64,000 bases of DNA from Leishmania mexicana MHOM/GT/2001/U1103 (taxonomy: Eukaryota > Euglenozoa > Kinetoplastea > Trypanosomatida > Trypanosomatidae), in NCBI RefSeq assembly GCF_000234665.1, contig NC_018328.1, forward strand, positions 372,001-436,000. Direction: 5' to 3'. Position numbers and translations under genes: made by a program. Below are positions 40,401-49,742 of the stretch, in pieces. Position 1 is the stretch's first letter, and every line of letters begins with the position of its first letter. The notes below the pieces were generated by a model. The model was given only the letters and a program-made list of their open reading frames with translations. It was not told where the DNA came from and searched no databases.

Positions 40401-41951
40401 TCAGATCGCCGCCGCTCGGCGTTGCTGAACGGCAATGACGACGACAGCGACGGCGACGACCTCGCTGCCGGTGACGTGTTCAATCTGCTGCAGCGGCGGC
40501 AGTGCATCCTGCAGCAGAAGCAAGACTGGAAAGAGTTGAGCGAGCTGCGCAGCAGCCGTATTCATTACCTGCTCGGCCTGCGCCAGGCCCGCTCCATCGT
40601 GCAGTTCTCGCACATCTACTTCCCCAATAGCATGGATTTTCGCGGTCGCATGTACCCACTCCCGGGGCGGCTGAACCACACCGGGTCAGACCCGTTCCGT
40701 GGCCTGCTCGAGTACGCGGAGCCGAAGCCGCTGGGTGCGGTAGGGCTGTACTGGCTGAAGGTGCACCTAGCAAACAAGATGGGCATGAGCAAGCTATCCT
40801 TTGACGAGCGGGTGCACTACGTCGACGAGCACATGGAGGACGTCGTGCAGAGCGCCGAGAGCCCCCTGGTCGGCGATCGATGGTGGCAGGAGGCGAGCGA
40901 GCCGATTCAGTGCCTCATGGCGTGCAAGGAGGTGGCGGACGCGATGAAGTGCTCGCAGGGCCCAGAGAAGTTCCTTTCGCGGCTGCCCGTCGCCGTGGAT
41001 GGCAGCTACAATGGTCTGCAGCACTACTCCGCCATCGGTCGCGACGCGTTTGGCGCGAAACTGGTCAACTTGGTCCCGAGCGAGCGCCCCGCCGACGCCT
41101 ACACAGGCATCCTGAAGGAGATGCTCAAGTCCATATGCATCGACGCCGACCGCGATCACCAGGTGGCGCAGCGGTGCCTCGGCACCGGCAGAGGCCAGGA
41201 CAAGGATCACATCAAGCGCAAGACGATCAAGCGTCCCATCATGACACAGGTGTACGGTGTCACTGGCTACGGCATGTCAGAGCAGATCTTTGATGAGCTA
41301 GTGAAGCAGAACAAGAGCCACGGGCTTTGGACGCACACTGACATGAAAGAGATGGCGGCGTACCTGCGCGATAAGGTGCTCGAGTCACTCGGTATTACGT
41401 TCCGCGAAACGCAAAACTGCCGCAAGTGGATTAGTGAGGTGACCACGCTTCTCTGGAAGGTGCAGCCGGCCGAGCTGCGCAACGCGCTGTGCTGGACCAC
41501 CCCGCTCGGCCTTGTGGTTCGGCAGCCCTACAAGGTTCGCAACGAGTGCTCCCTGTTTACGCCCCACGGCTACAGCCGAATACCTGGCGACTCCGTCGCT
41601 CCTGCGAGCCGCAAGCAGCTGACAGCCATTGCACCAAATCTAATTCACTCGCTTGATGCGACGCACCTCGCCATGACTGCGCTGGAGATGCAGCACCAGG
41701 GGCTGTCCATGATGGCGGTGCACGACTCTTACTGGACGTACGCGTGCGACATGCCGAAGTTGTCGCAGGTGTTGCGAGAGCAGTTCGTGAACCTGTACTC
41801 CAAGTACGACCCCTTGTGGGAGCTGAAGGAGCAGTGGGAGGAGACGTACTTCATGGACCTGCGGCGGCACGGCGTGAAGCTGCCAGACCCGCCAAAGCGC
41901 GGGGATCTGGACCTGAATGTGGTCCTCAACTCACCATACTTTTTCTCGTAG
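37416..41951 (+). CDS. Mitochondrial (T7-like single-subunit) RNA polymerase
   Basis: The 1511-residue protein transcribes kinetoplast DNA. The palm and fingers motifs are unmistakable. MDFRGRMYPLPGRLNH lies upstream of motif A; motif A VDGSYNGLQHY carries catalytic Asp1195; the O-helix KRPIMTQVYG has Lys1272 and Tyr1280, matching T7 Lys631/Tyr639; motif C HDSYWTY carries Asp1437. The N-terminus (MRRSAVLRKALPPLRLST) is a good presequence. A second in-frame ATG at 37578 (MSTRLTSPLSSAVKRAM) would also give one. About 420 residues of low-complexity, partly acidic sequence separate the presequence from the conserved N-terminal domain, making it longer than most family members. Motif A has Tyr1198 where phage and animal enzymes have Cys. 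Confidence 0.95.
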   Translation: MRRSAVLRKALPPLRLSTSGRVDEEAQPTAQPLAASLHTCTSNGISPRCFGDVDMSTRLTSPLSSAVKRAMTLLCSNIATASRPSVTLTCTMRWYATPSAEESVFDVDAKDALTDAGSAEARAERPARTKKASKRTTVTSGPATITKPPIPAPPTSSSSSSSSAPPLRGTQQSDNLTATPQPAAHEAKVAGGEGGSDAVAGRPDADVHEGGSRLVKDEAEHAAAVAGADDEDDNSITFSEVTSVSDLFEIDEVKLTAAKADPATATKGAHQHAGDHSSVSGATERRGTLSAFAVPSNHSRSGNESAAAGIEDTLLSDPFHVPSVDDDAFARDGDLPASAAASYSAVSSPKNLNENVLSAVDVLCDDLFHCKASVLRSFARTRSISAYKKVEVVLRLLEKAHHDAHGESNDLSVTRRLLGDVFDENVRTSGLRMAWTNKSLEAAHIEEACESHLSFDLLANSTKALMVRRHAGEVSRVLRKLTRVFQQEQEQISLAAVGGVFRNYRAAADELVRELPVCELLSPFAGYLVSYVRYGATKETLTRADVNERLVQLGVVQPTVQEADDSTLLHRLMGLLDPAVQQVERRAECFRHAEQMRVVGMENSDVIANTIRAFSEVSHTKWNTQAAPDWVHDLARLFCNWEAILRTDLPRFEEVPRHFFDCILSGVVYLYIAQRVYGNSVGATVVPLYQRLAVKKSLRLHFNNDDNTESALRDIMSYVQAGVTEVRGGVRGEFFAGVLSQMQGAFQDAQEERSALHDERVAVILNAVCDMGTNCTRSAGLFTLLVKITEDLAFHFRFQRIYKRLSAPDRVTIRTNGSIRMSQTLEYFEKELHVTPISTKAVGFLVVQLLYLSFRGDGSKRPVLERFASVTGATELDMVGLTEMAATSVRDLHVAFPPQLSYNSWLNESDTREKSVYGVLPSVAVKGSANQAMIVSQAPMLKALDAISRVPWRINKYMLHVQEAIVREGFGFGKIRPGFYPLHYYYMSDGEVRYPSDRRRSALLNGNDDDSDGDDLAAGDVFNLLQRRQCILQQKQDWKELSELRSSRIHYLLGLRQARSIVQFSHIYFPNSMDFRGRMYPLPGRLNHTGSDPFRGLLEYAEPKPLGAVGLYWLKVHLANKMGMSKLSFDERVHYVDEHMEDVVQSAESPLVGDRWWQEASEPIQCLMACKEVADAMKCSQGPEKFLSRLPVAVDGSYNGLQHYSAIGRDAFGAKLVNLVPSERPADAYTGILKEMLKSICIDADRDHQVAQRCLGTGRGQDKDHIKRKTIKRPIMTQVYGVTGYGMSEQIFDELVKQNKSHGLWTHTDMKEMAAYLRDKVLESLGITFRETQNCRKWISEVTTLLWKVQPAELRNALCWTTPLGLVVRQPYKVRNECSLFTPHGYSRIPGDSVAPASRKQLTAIAPNLIHSLDATHLAMTALEMQHQGLSMMAVHDSYWTYACDMPKLSQVLREQFVNLYSKYDPLWELKEQWEETYFMDLRRHGVKLPDPPKRGDLDLNVVLNSPYFFS

Positions 41952-43074
41952 GCGTCACTAACGCGTGTATGTTCGTCTGCTCTGCCTCTCGTGTGCGTGC
42001 GCATGTTCGTGCGCGAGTGTGGTCCGCTGATGTGCCGTGTCCCTGTTGTGCGTGTGTGTGTGTATGTGTGTGTGTGTATGTGTGTGGCCCCCTCTCCCTT
42101 CTCCTCCACCCACTGCAGAGCCTCAGATGGCATAGAAGGCACAGAGCGAAAGGGGACACGCACGGGTCGCGGAATAGGCAGTGAGGCAGGTGGAGGGTGA
42201 TGGGCGGGTGGTGTGGCGAGAGGTCAGCATCCACGTGGCAGCATCGGTACTGCCCTATGGAGGAAACACACACGAGCCCAGCTACGTGACATGTGCCCTG
42301 TCAACCTCTCCTTGTTTTTTTCCCCGTTACTTCCTGTCTACCCCCTTCTCGCGTGACGACGGGGCGCGAAGGTGGTGGTGGCTGGCGGAGCACCGCGTCA
42401 TCGTCGTCATCGTCGCCGTCGCCGCTATCTTCTTCACAAACTTAAGGTTTGCTTGGAGTTTGTCGTCTCTCTCTCTTGCTGTGGCTCTGATGATTCTCTC
42501 CTCCCCGGCCGCATCGTTGTCTGGGTCCTCATCTATTTCTGTGTCTCCCTAGAGTCCTCCTCCTCCACCATCGGCTAGTTGATCGATAGCAACGTGGCCA
42601 GCAGCAACGCGAAGACGGAGCCCGGACGGTGGGGAGTGGTACGGGGGGAGGGGGAGGGGGCGCGAAGTGCCAGCTTCTCGCGCGTCTTCGCTCCTCTCAC
42701 TCGCCGTGTCGCCGTGGGCTCTCTCCTCTACACCGACGCATCGCAATGTGTCTCTCCCTCTCGCGAATGCGGCAGCTGGAAAGACCCCTTGCCGTGGAGT
42801 GCAACGCCGCTGCAGTCCTTCCCGTCACCTCACCCCATTCACCCCCACCCTCCTCAGCTGCGGAGCGGATGCACCACTCGCCAAGCTCCCCTCCCCCTCT
42901 CCTTCTCCGCGCCTTTACGAGCTGTCCCCACCCCCACCCCCGTTCTTTCGCCACAACGCCCACACAGGCACACACGCGCACAGAGAGAGACACACGCATA
43001 CACCGACTGGCACCCACCTATCTACTTCTCCTTGCGCTGTGTATTTCGTCTCAGCGCGTTGCGCGCGCCGGAAG
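41952..43074. other. Intergenic spacer
   Basis: A spacer with a GT microsatellite at 42052-42086, a G-rich run at 42640-42662 and C-rich sequence at 42890-42945. No gene seen. The next frame is open back to 42667 through low-complexity codons. Confidence 0.6.
42052..42086. repeat. (GT)n microsatellite, imperfect
   Basis: GT repeat broken by two TATG interruptions in the polymerase 3' flank. Confidence 0.85.
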
Positions 43075-46005
43075 ATGAACTCTAGTGCAACGCCCAAGGG
43101 TGCGGAGACGACCCCGTCACGCGCGCCACTGAAGGGCCTCACGCCCCTGCGCCGCAGTGGCATCACTCATCTTGCCACTCCCCACTACACCCAAGCTGCG
43201 GCGTCTGCATCCCCAAGCTCATTGTTGTTTACCTCCACATCCTCAGCTGCCCACCCAGCGGCGCGAACATTCACGTCACCGTCGTCCAGGGGGCATCGCA
43301 CCCCTGGTGCCTTGGCGGCCTCAACGTGGGATGTGCGAAGGGCTGTGTCTGCGCGTTGCGCAAGCCACTGCTCATCACCGCAGCCTCTAGGACCTTATCC
43401 AGCTAGCGTCAGGGGTCCAGTATTGCATGGCCGCTCTCAGCTGACCCTCAGTGCGTTCGGCAACGGCAGTGGCGGCGCAGACGCATCCAGCAGGGCGCCC
43501 TGGCGCCACCACGTGGCAGCTGTGTGCCGCCGATTACAACATGCCGTGCAGGAAGCGGAGCAGATCCTGGTGCCTGCCACAGCCTCCGCTGCCTCGGCAT
43601 CATCTACCATCCCTCTCGACCAAAACGGTAGTGATGGGCTTTCGTGCACGCTGGCGCAGGTCATGGATGCGCTGCAACGGTACCGCAGTGGCTGCATGGC
43701 GGCCATGCTGGAGCTGGAGGCGCTGCAGCAGCAACAGCAGCAACAACAAGGCTTCTCAGCCTCCTCAGCGTCCCTTCCGGCCGGGGAGGCGGAAGATCCC
43801 ACAATCCTATGCTCTCCGATTCAGTCAGTGCACCGACGCACGGCCAACGACGGGGACAACGTGGACACATCACCGCCCAGCCTCGTGGACGCGGCACAGC
43901 TCTACCGCCGATACCATCTCATCAAAGCGCACCTGGACGACACCCTAGCGGCGCAGTCTGCGTACATGCAAGAGGTTACGCTTCAGCAGCAGCTCCACGA
44001 GCGTGAGGGGGTCATGTGCGAGTATATGTGGACGGCGCGGCTGCTTGTGGAGCAGGAGGCGGCAGAGCGTGCGCACCTCGTCTCACTGTGGACGTATCTC
44101 ATCGCGTCTGCACAGGATCGGCGGACGGCATCCAATGCACATGCCGCCGCAGCCCCGCCGCAGCAGCCGCCCACACACAGCGAAACCGCAGCTGCTCGTC
44201 TGACGGCGCAGAACGAGTCTCTGCTGCGAGATCTGCACCGCTCGGAAGAGCGCACTTACGCACTGTTATGTGAGCAGCAGAAGGGCCTACAGGAAGCACA
44301 GGAGCGTGCGCTGGCGCAACTGGTTGCCCGCCACGATGCCGAGAAGCGTGCTCTGGAGGCACGTGTGCACGCGGCGCAGGAGGCAGCGGCCCAATTGCAG
44401 CACCGCCTTACCGAAGTGAAGCAGGAGCTCGCAGCTGCGCAGTCTGCCACCTGCGAGACCCAGCGGTGTGCCGGCTTGACGTATGACGGCATGCACCAGC
44501 AACTGAAGGACACAACAAGGAAGATGTGGCAGCTTCAGCTCGCGAACGATCACCTCGACGCCAAGGCGCGGGTGTTGGAGAGGGAGCTGGAGGAGCTGCG
44601 GCTGAGCCATTCGTTGGTGGGAAACGGCCAAGGAGGCAACGGGACAGCGTCCTCTGCAGCAGAACAGGCAAGGGGGTCGGCGTCACTTTCGGCCGGTGGT
44701 GGTCGCAGGGGTAGCAAAGCCCAATCCGTGAGCCCTGGTGTGTGGTTTGCGTACGAAGAGCGCAGCGGTCTCTTGACAAGGGCGACGCCAGTGAAGCAGC
44801 TGTCGCTGGGCTCTTCCCTCTCCTCTGAGCATCCCCCCGTCGCGACACGCTGGACAAGGGAGCTGCAGCACGGGGATTCACATCCGCCCCCGCCCTTCAT
44901 TCGCATGACCCACCCGCATGGATCCTCGGTGTTGGTCGTCTCCGCCAACTCGACAACTACGGACACCAACGGGAACGCGTTGCACATGATTGAGCATAGT
45001 ACCGCGTACGCACCCACGTCGAGCACGCATCAATGGAGGCCCCCATCGGTTCCAGGTAAGGTGAGAGATGACGACAAGGGCAGCATCAGCAGCAGTCGAC
45101 ATCGACTGTTTGAACGCACGCCGTCCCCGGTTCTCCAGCTCTCGCTCGACCGCACCCCTGCACAGCAATCCTCTGCGGCCGCGGCGCTCTCCTACGGGGG
45201 ACCGCGCCAAGACCTGGAAGATGCAGCGGCCTACCCACCATGCGTCGAGGCATCGGAGATGGACAAGGAGCGTGACTCGGTCGCCCACAATGACCCATCA
45301 CGGGCGCAACAGGATGCAGCAAAGCACTTCTCCAGTGCGTCAGCGCAGAGAAACGAAGCCGAGTCTCTCCGTAGCGCGACCCCTCGCCTCGACGGGGTCC
45401 CTGCAACCAGCTCGGGCCATTTGCAGGCTCAGCCCAACACCGCGTATGATGATGGACACCCGCCGCCGCTGACGGTCCCGCACGACGTGGGCGACTTGAC
45501 GAGTGAAGAGAGAACAACGGCCAAGTCTGCCGCCGCCGCCGCCGCGGAGGGAGAGGAGGTGGGGCTGCAGCCTTCGTTAGCGTCGGTGTGCTCTTCTCCG
45601 ATAGCGTCCGGCTCACGTGCAAGATTGGAGGCTGTGCGTCGCGATATCCTCCGCCACGCCGAGCGGCTGGAACAGGAAGTACAGGTAGTGACCTCCCGTC
45701 ACGATTCAGCGCGACGACAGCGGCGGCGCGAGAGAGAGACGCTGCGCGTGAACGCGTCCATACACAGCGGTAGCAACAGCCCAGCCACCTCCGAGCCGCG
45801 TGACGACGAAGGTCGGCGCACGAGTGTGGGCCATGCCGACGACGCCGACTCTGAGGCGCTCAATCGCGCCCTCGAGGAACTCCACATTGAGCAGCAGGAG
45901 GACAACGACGAACTCGAGCGCTTCTATGCTCATGTAAACCAGAAGCGGATGGAGTTAGAGCGGTGCCTGGGCTCTGTCGAGGACAGGCTGGCCGCCCTGC
46001 TATGA
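43075..46005 (+). CDS. Coiled-coil protein with poly-Gln tract, unknown function
   Basis: The predicted 976-residue protein has a Ser/Thr/Ala-rich N-terminus of ~135 residues with no TM segment. A short poly-Gln run (eight Gln from CAG/CAA codons, about 43723-43750) sits after a helix. The main coiled coil covers about residues 290-530 (LRDLHRSEERTYALLCEQQK onward), rich in Ala, Gln, Glu and Arg. A long disordered central part follows. A second, conserved-looking coiled coil is at the extreme C-terminus (about 845-975: RLEAVRRDILRHAERLEQEV and ERFYAHVNQKRMELERCLGS). The shape suggests a basal-body, flagellar or cytoskeletal linker, but I recognise no family. The stop is followed within ~55 bp by SIDER-like copy B, so its mRNA 3'UTR should carry that element. 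Confidence 0.7.
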   Translation: MNSSATPKGAETTPSRAPLKGLTPLRRSGITHLATPHYTQAAASASPSSLLFTSTSSAAHPAARTFTSPSSRGHRTPGALAASTWDVRRAVSARCASHCSSPQPLGPYPASVRGPVLHGRSQLTLSAFGNGSGGADASSRAPWRHHVAAVCRRLQHAVQEAEQILVPATASAASASSTIPLDQNGSDGLSCTLAQVMDALQRYRSGCMAAMLELEALQQQQQQQQGFSASSASLPAGEAEDPTILCSPIQSVHRRTANDGDNVDTSPPSLVDAAQLYRRYHLIKAHLDDTLAAQSAYMQEVTLQQQLHEREGVMCEYMWTARLLVEQEAAERAHLVSLWTYLIASAQDRRTASNAHAAAAPPQQPPTHSETAAARLTAQNESLLRDLHRSEERTYALLCEQQKGLQEAQERALAQLVARHDAEKRALEARVHAAQEAAAQLQHRLTEVKQELAAAQSATCETQRCAGLTYDGMHQQLKDTTRKMWQLQLANDHLDAKARVLERELEELRLSHSLVGNGQGGNGTASSAAEQARGSASLSAGGGRRGSKAQSVSPGVWFAYEERSGLLTRATPVKQLSLGSSLSSEHPPVATRWTRELQHGDSHPPPPFIRMTHPHGSSVLVVSANSTTTDTNGNALHMIEHSTAYAPTSSTHQWRPPSVPGKVRDDDKGSISSSRHRLFERTPSPVLQLSLDRTPAQQSSAAAALSYGGPRQDLEDAAAYPPCVEASEMDKERDSVAHNDPSRAQQDAAKHFSSASAQRNEAESLRSATPRLDGVPATSSGHLQAQPNTAYDDGHPPPLTVPHDVGDLTSEERTTAKSAAAAAAEGEEVGLQPSLASVCSSPIASGSRARLEAVRRDILRHAERLEQEVQVVTSRHDSARRQRRRERETLRVNASIHSGSNSPATSEPRDDEGRRTSVGHADDADSEALNRALEELHIEQQEDNDELERFYAHVNQKRMELERCLGSVEDRLAALL

Positions 46006-47252
46006 GAGAGATTTACTTTCGTTTGCCGTCTTCCCGCGTGCCATCTCTGACCACGGAGGACACACACACACACACCTCCCAGTGCGTGGTATCGCACTGG
46101 GTCCAGCACCACCACCACCCCACTCTGAGGGAGGAAGGCCGAGCAGCAGCCGCACTTCTATCTCCGCCAAATGCCCAAACCACTTCTCGTGGCGACAGGG
46201 CCAGGCACTCACGGCGTGGGGGGAGGGAGGGGAGGTCAGAGCGATGTATCTTTACCGATGTCGTCATCCGGGTTGTGGGCGCAGCTGCGCTGGTTCGACG
46301 TGCAACAGTGAGCACGTCTGTACCATCCACGCGGTGGGCAGAGCTTCGGCGTGACCCTGGGGTGTTCCCCATCTGACCCTCACACTGCCGGCATGGTGGG
46401 GGGGGTGAGCTGCTGTGAGGCAGACCCGCGGGGCAGGTCGTGGGTAGGGGTTTGAAGCATAGGTGGTGCTCAGGTAACCGAGTGGGCGCACTGCTGCACT
46501 GGCGTGTCTAGCGCTGCTTCGCACCACACGATGGGGCCTGTGGCAGGGCCGAGGGAGGGGGAGGGGTCAAGTGGAGTTTGAGCTCGTGTTGTGTGGCAGC
46601 AAAACGGTCACATGCTGAATACATATATATATAATAAAAAGCGCTCTTTCAGCGCGGGCGGCTCAAGCAATGCACGCGCACGCACACAGGCACTTCAACA
46701 TGCCCCGAGCACTACCCCCCCCCTCGCTCCATAATATGCTGAGCAGGCGCGCCTTGGGCTGCGGCGCGTTGGCGCTTTTCCTCTGTGCATTCGTAGTCAC
46801 CTGTTGTGCGTGCGTGTGTCGGCCGAAGGTTATGCTCTCTCCTTCTGTTCGGTGTGTTGGATAAGGCGCCGCTGCTCCGGTCAATGCGAAGCATCCCTGC
46901 GTCACTGGTGGGAGAACAACACACGCACACACACAAGCACACACACAGCGAGAGAGAGTGCACGGGGCGGGGGCGGGGGGTCGCAGGTGTCTTCTGTGCG
47001 CCCGGTCCCCCCCCCTTTGGGCTTCACCTCCTCCTCTCTTGGCACGACACCCCCACTCTCTCCTGGTACTCTGCCAACCGCCTCAGTCCTCCTCGAGCTC
47101 ACTGTTCCTTCCCCCTCCCCGCCTCTTCTCGGGCTGCTGTCCTACGTAGTGGTGCTCTCCCATCCACCCCACTGCCTTCGCTCGCAGTGCCGCATTCTGG
47201 GTCGAACACGCTTCTCATCAGGCACGCGAAACCTCCCTCGTTCCTAGACGTG
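46006..47252. other. Intergenic spacer dominated by SIDER-like copy B
   Basis: Holds SIDER-like copy B, then a short TA stretch with an A-rich run (46621-46640), CA repeats (46920-46948) and C/T-rich sequence (47000-47130) leading to the next gene. Confidence 0.6.
46059..46606 (+). mobile_element. SIDER-like degenerate retroposon, copy B
   Basis: This element begins with a CA repeat and the hairpin CCCAGTGCG-TGGTAT-CGCACTGGG (46078-46101) and ends in GCAGCAAAACG. From 46111 to 46606 it is nearly identical to copy C at 48241-48737; I count five substitutions and one G-run indel. It contains two G-rich clusters, near 46218-46237 and 46551-46568. It lies directly in the 3'UTR of the coiled-coil gene. 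Assignment to the SIDER family (likely SIDER2, a known destabiliser of Leishmania mRNAs) rests on size, position and degeneracy. Confidence 0.65.
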
Positions 47253-48029
47253 ATGACGTCAGGCTCTACATCCATGCAGATGCTGCTGGCGCACCAGTAC
47301 ATGCACACCCGCCCCACAAGTCTCCAAGTAGATAGGCCCGCATCAACAGGGCACGCACAGCCTACATCGCCGCTTCAGAGACGGTGGCGACGTCTGCCTC
47401 TCTCCGCTCCTGACACGTCGACCCTCCTCAGCGGCAAAGACGCACCGTTTCTATACTCGTCCGTGAATCACTTAACGCATCGCCTTCCCGAGACTCTCGG
47501 TGTGCACTACCCTGCGTCGCCGTACTACGTCGGACGCAACGAATTCGACACGCAGCTGCTTCGAGAAGCAGCGGCTTCTAGGCTAGGTCAGCCCATGCAA
47601 CGAGCGCAGACGGCCAGCCCCGGTGCTCGGTTGGTGCCGGCGGCGTCGCAGCAGCAGCAATACGCGCAAACGATGCCGACGAGACCGATCGAGGGCACCA
47701 TCACCTTCTCGGACTTATCGCCTCCACGTCTCTGCAAACAATCATCGGGCAACTCCGCCTCTGTGATGCGGCACACGGCGTGCCACCGCAGCTTCCCTGG
47801 CACCTGCACGTCCAAGCTGGATCAGCCCGTTGTCTCGTTGCAGCCCACCACCGCATGCTCGCGTTCGATTCGCCCTGCCACCTCTGATGCTGCGGCTGTA
47901 ACGTCAGAGACCATACCTGAGCCATGCATGCGCTGCAGCGTGCGCTGGGAAGCATCCGTCATAAGAGACGAGCTCGCAGCAGACAGGCTGGCAGAGTTTC
48001 GGCGCTTGGTCTCCACTGCCATTCCATGA
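47253..48029 (+). CDS. Unknown protein encoded between two SIDER-like direct repeats
   Basis: The predicted 258-residue protein has no TM segment or signal. It is Ser/Thr/Pro/Ala-rich with scattered structured-looking pieces: FLYSSVNHLTHRLPETLGVHYPASPYYVGRNEFDTQLL (in part) and RPIEGTITFSDLSPPRLCKQ. The last ~30 residues form a possible helix with a CMRC pair (about residues 226-229). It resembles small trypanosomatid axonemal or microtubule-associated proteins in composition only. Frame is open upstream to 46806, but the spacer there is CA/C-T-rich; ATG 47253 is preferred. It sits inside the 2.13-kb interval bounded by copies B and C. Confidence 0.6.
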   Translation: MTSGSTSMQMLLAHQYMHTRPTSLQVDRPASTGHAQPTSPLQRRWRRLPLSAPDTSTLLSGKDAPFLYSSVNHLTHRLPETLGVHYPASPYYVGRNEFDTQLLREAAASRLGQPMQRAQTASPGARLVPAASQQQQYAQTMPTRPIEGTITFSDLSPPRLCKQSSGNSASVMRHTACHRSFPGTCTSKLDQPVVSLQPTTACSRSIRPATSDAAAVTSETIPEPCMRCSVRWEASVIRDELAADRLAEFRRLVSTAIP

Positions 48030-48235
48030 CCACTGGAGGTGCTGTACAGAACAGCCTCTTGGGTGTGCGTGGCCGGTAGGTCATGTACACGACCCTTCGT
48101 CCTCCACTTCGCGTCATCGCTTTCGTGGATGCCATTACGCTGCTGCTCTTGACGATGTTCGTATGTCTTGATGGCACTGGCCATCTTCTCTTGTCTCTTC
48201 CCCCTCCCCACCCGCCCCCTTCCCCTACACACGCC

Positions 48236-48737
48236 ACACCACCACCACCCCACTCTGAGGGAGGAAGGCCGAGCAGCAGCCGCACTTCTATCTCCGCCAA
48301 ATGCCCAAATCACTTCTCGTGGCGACAGGGCCAGGCACTCACGGCGTGGGGGGAGGGAGGGGAGGTCAGAGCGATGTATCTTTACCGATGTCGTCATCCG
48401 GGTTGTGGGCGCTGCTGCGCTGGTTCGACGTGCAGCAGTGAGCACGTCTGTACCATCCACGCGGTGGGCAGAGCTTCGGCGTGACCCTGGGGTGTTCCTC
48501 ATCTGACCTTCACACTGCCGGCATGGTGGGGGGGGGTGAGCTGCTGTGAGGCAGACCCGCGGGGCAGGTCGTGGGTAGGGGTTTGAAGCATAGGTGGTGC
48601 TCAGGTAACCGAGTGGGCGCACTGCTGCACTGGCGTGTCTAGCGCTGCTTCGCACCACACGATGGGGCCTGTGGCAGGGCCGAGGGAGGGGGAGGGGTCA
48701 AGTGGAGTTTGAGCTCGTGTTGTGTGGCAGCAAAACG
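48236..48737 (+). mobile_element. SIDER-like degenerate retroposon, copy C (5' truncated)
   Basis: It matches copy B from the CACCACCACC run to GCAGCAAAACG at about 99% by eye, but lacks the CA repeat and hairpin present in copies A and B. It begins ~205 bp after the stop of the 47253 gene, in that gene's 3'UTR. Orientation is the same as A and B. Confidence 0.65.
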
Positions 48738-49586
48738 AATCTGTGGAGTAAAAGCTCAAACGAAGACAGCCGCCCCTGTCATTCTCCAGGCTTCCCGGGC
48801 TCCCAGCATCCTGTTCGGTGTACAGGAGCCAGCGAAGGACCGCACTGCTCTTCAGTCCTCGCCCCCCCCCCTCCTCTGCTCTCCTCTCCCCCTGTCATCC
48901 CTACCTTTTATCTCTCGCGTCAGGTCCTATGTGTGGTGCACACGTGGTAGAGTGCATGCACTCACCCGTCACTCTCTTCGTTTTCATGTTGTGGGCGTTC
49001 TGCGTCTGGTACGCCGATCCCTCTTGCTGTCATTTTCTGCCGTACTTCGCGGCCCCCGCCGCTCCCCTCAACCGAGTGCGCGCCCCTCTCCCGTTGCATT
49101 CTCTTGCGCCACGCGCATGCCCACAGCATGTGCCCAGTGGGGAGTCCCTTTCTCGTCGCCTTGACGCGTGTGCACCAGCATGTGTGATGCAAGAGAGGCG
49201 GACGTGGTGGACTAATCACGCATGCCATGAAGGACACACGCATAGAAGGACAGTGAATCGCTGAAGGAGAGGAGTGGGCCGGAGTCTCAACGCGGGCGCA
49301 CTGATGTGCCGCTTCGTCCCTCACTTTGCTGCCCTCTCTTGGCATTCACGCATGTGGCTGGTGCGGGAACGCTGTCGTTCTCGTCATTGTGAAGGGCACA
49401 CGTTGCACTTCGCTCGCCTTCCTCTGCCCTCCTGCGCGTAGTTCTCGCCTCTCCCTCCGCTCACGTGCAGGGCCTCAGCCACGACGTCCACCCACAACTT
49501 CTCTCTCGCGCTGTGTGTTTTTTTTTTCCTGCCAACCTTTTCTCCGCTGCACTGCGTGTTCGCTACGGCGATGATAGTTGCGGCCG

Positions 49587-49608
49587 CACACACACACATA
49601 TATATATA
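49587..49608. repeat. CA/TA compound microsatellite
   Basis: A CA run passes directly into a TA run ahead of the AAGAB-like gene. A second CA run follows at 49659-49678. Confidence 0.9.
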
Positions 49609-49742
49609 AAGGAACATCGACAATCGCCCTCAGCAGTTGCCGCCGCCGCCCCCCACCCACACACACACACACACACACCTACCCGCCCACGCCATTCTCT
49701 GTCTCGGTCTCACCCTCCCCCTCAACCGCGTTGCCGAGTTAC

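Larger units (their letters stand above)
48030..49742. other. Intergenic spacer containing SIDER-like copy C
   Basis: A 1.7-kb spacer. SIDER-like copy C occupies 48236-48737. Further on are C/T-rich tracts (48860-48900 and 49505-49550, the latter with a run of about ten T) and CA/TA microsatellites. A likely acceptor for the next gene lies between 49577 and 49632. No gene seen. Confidence 0.55.
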
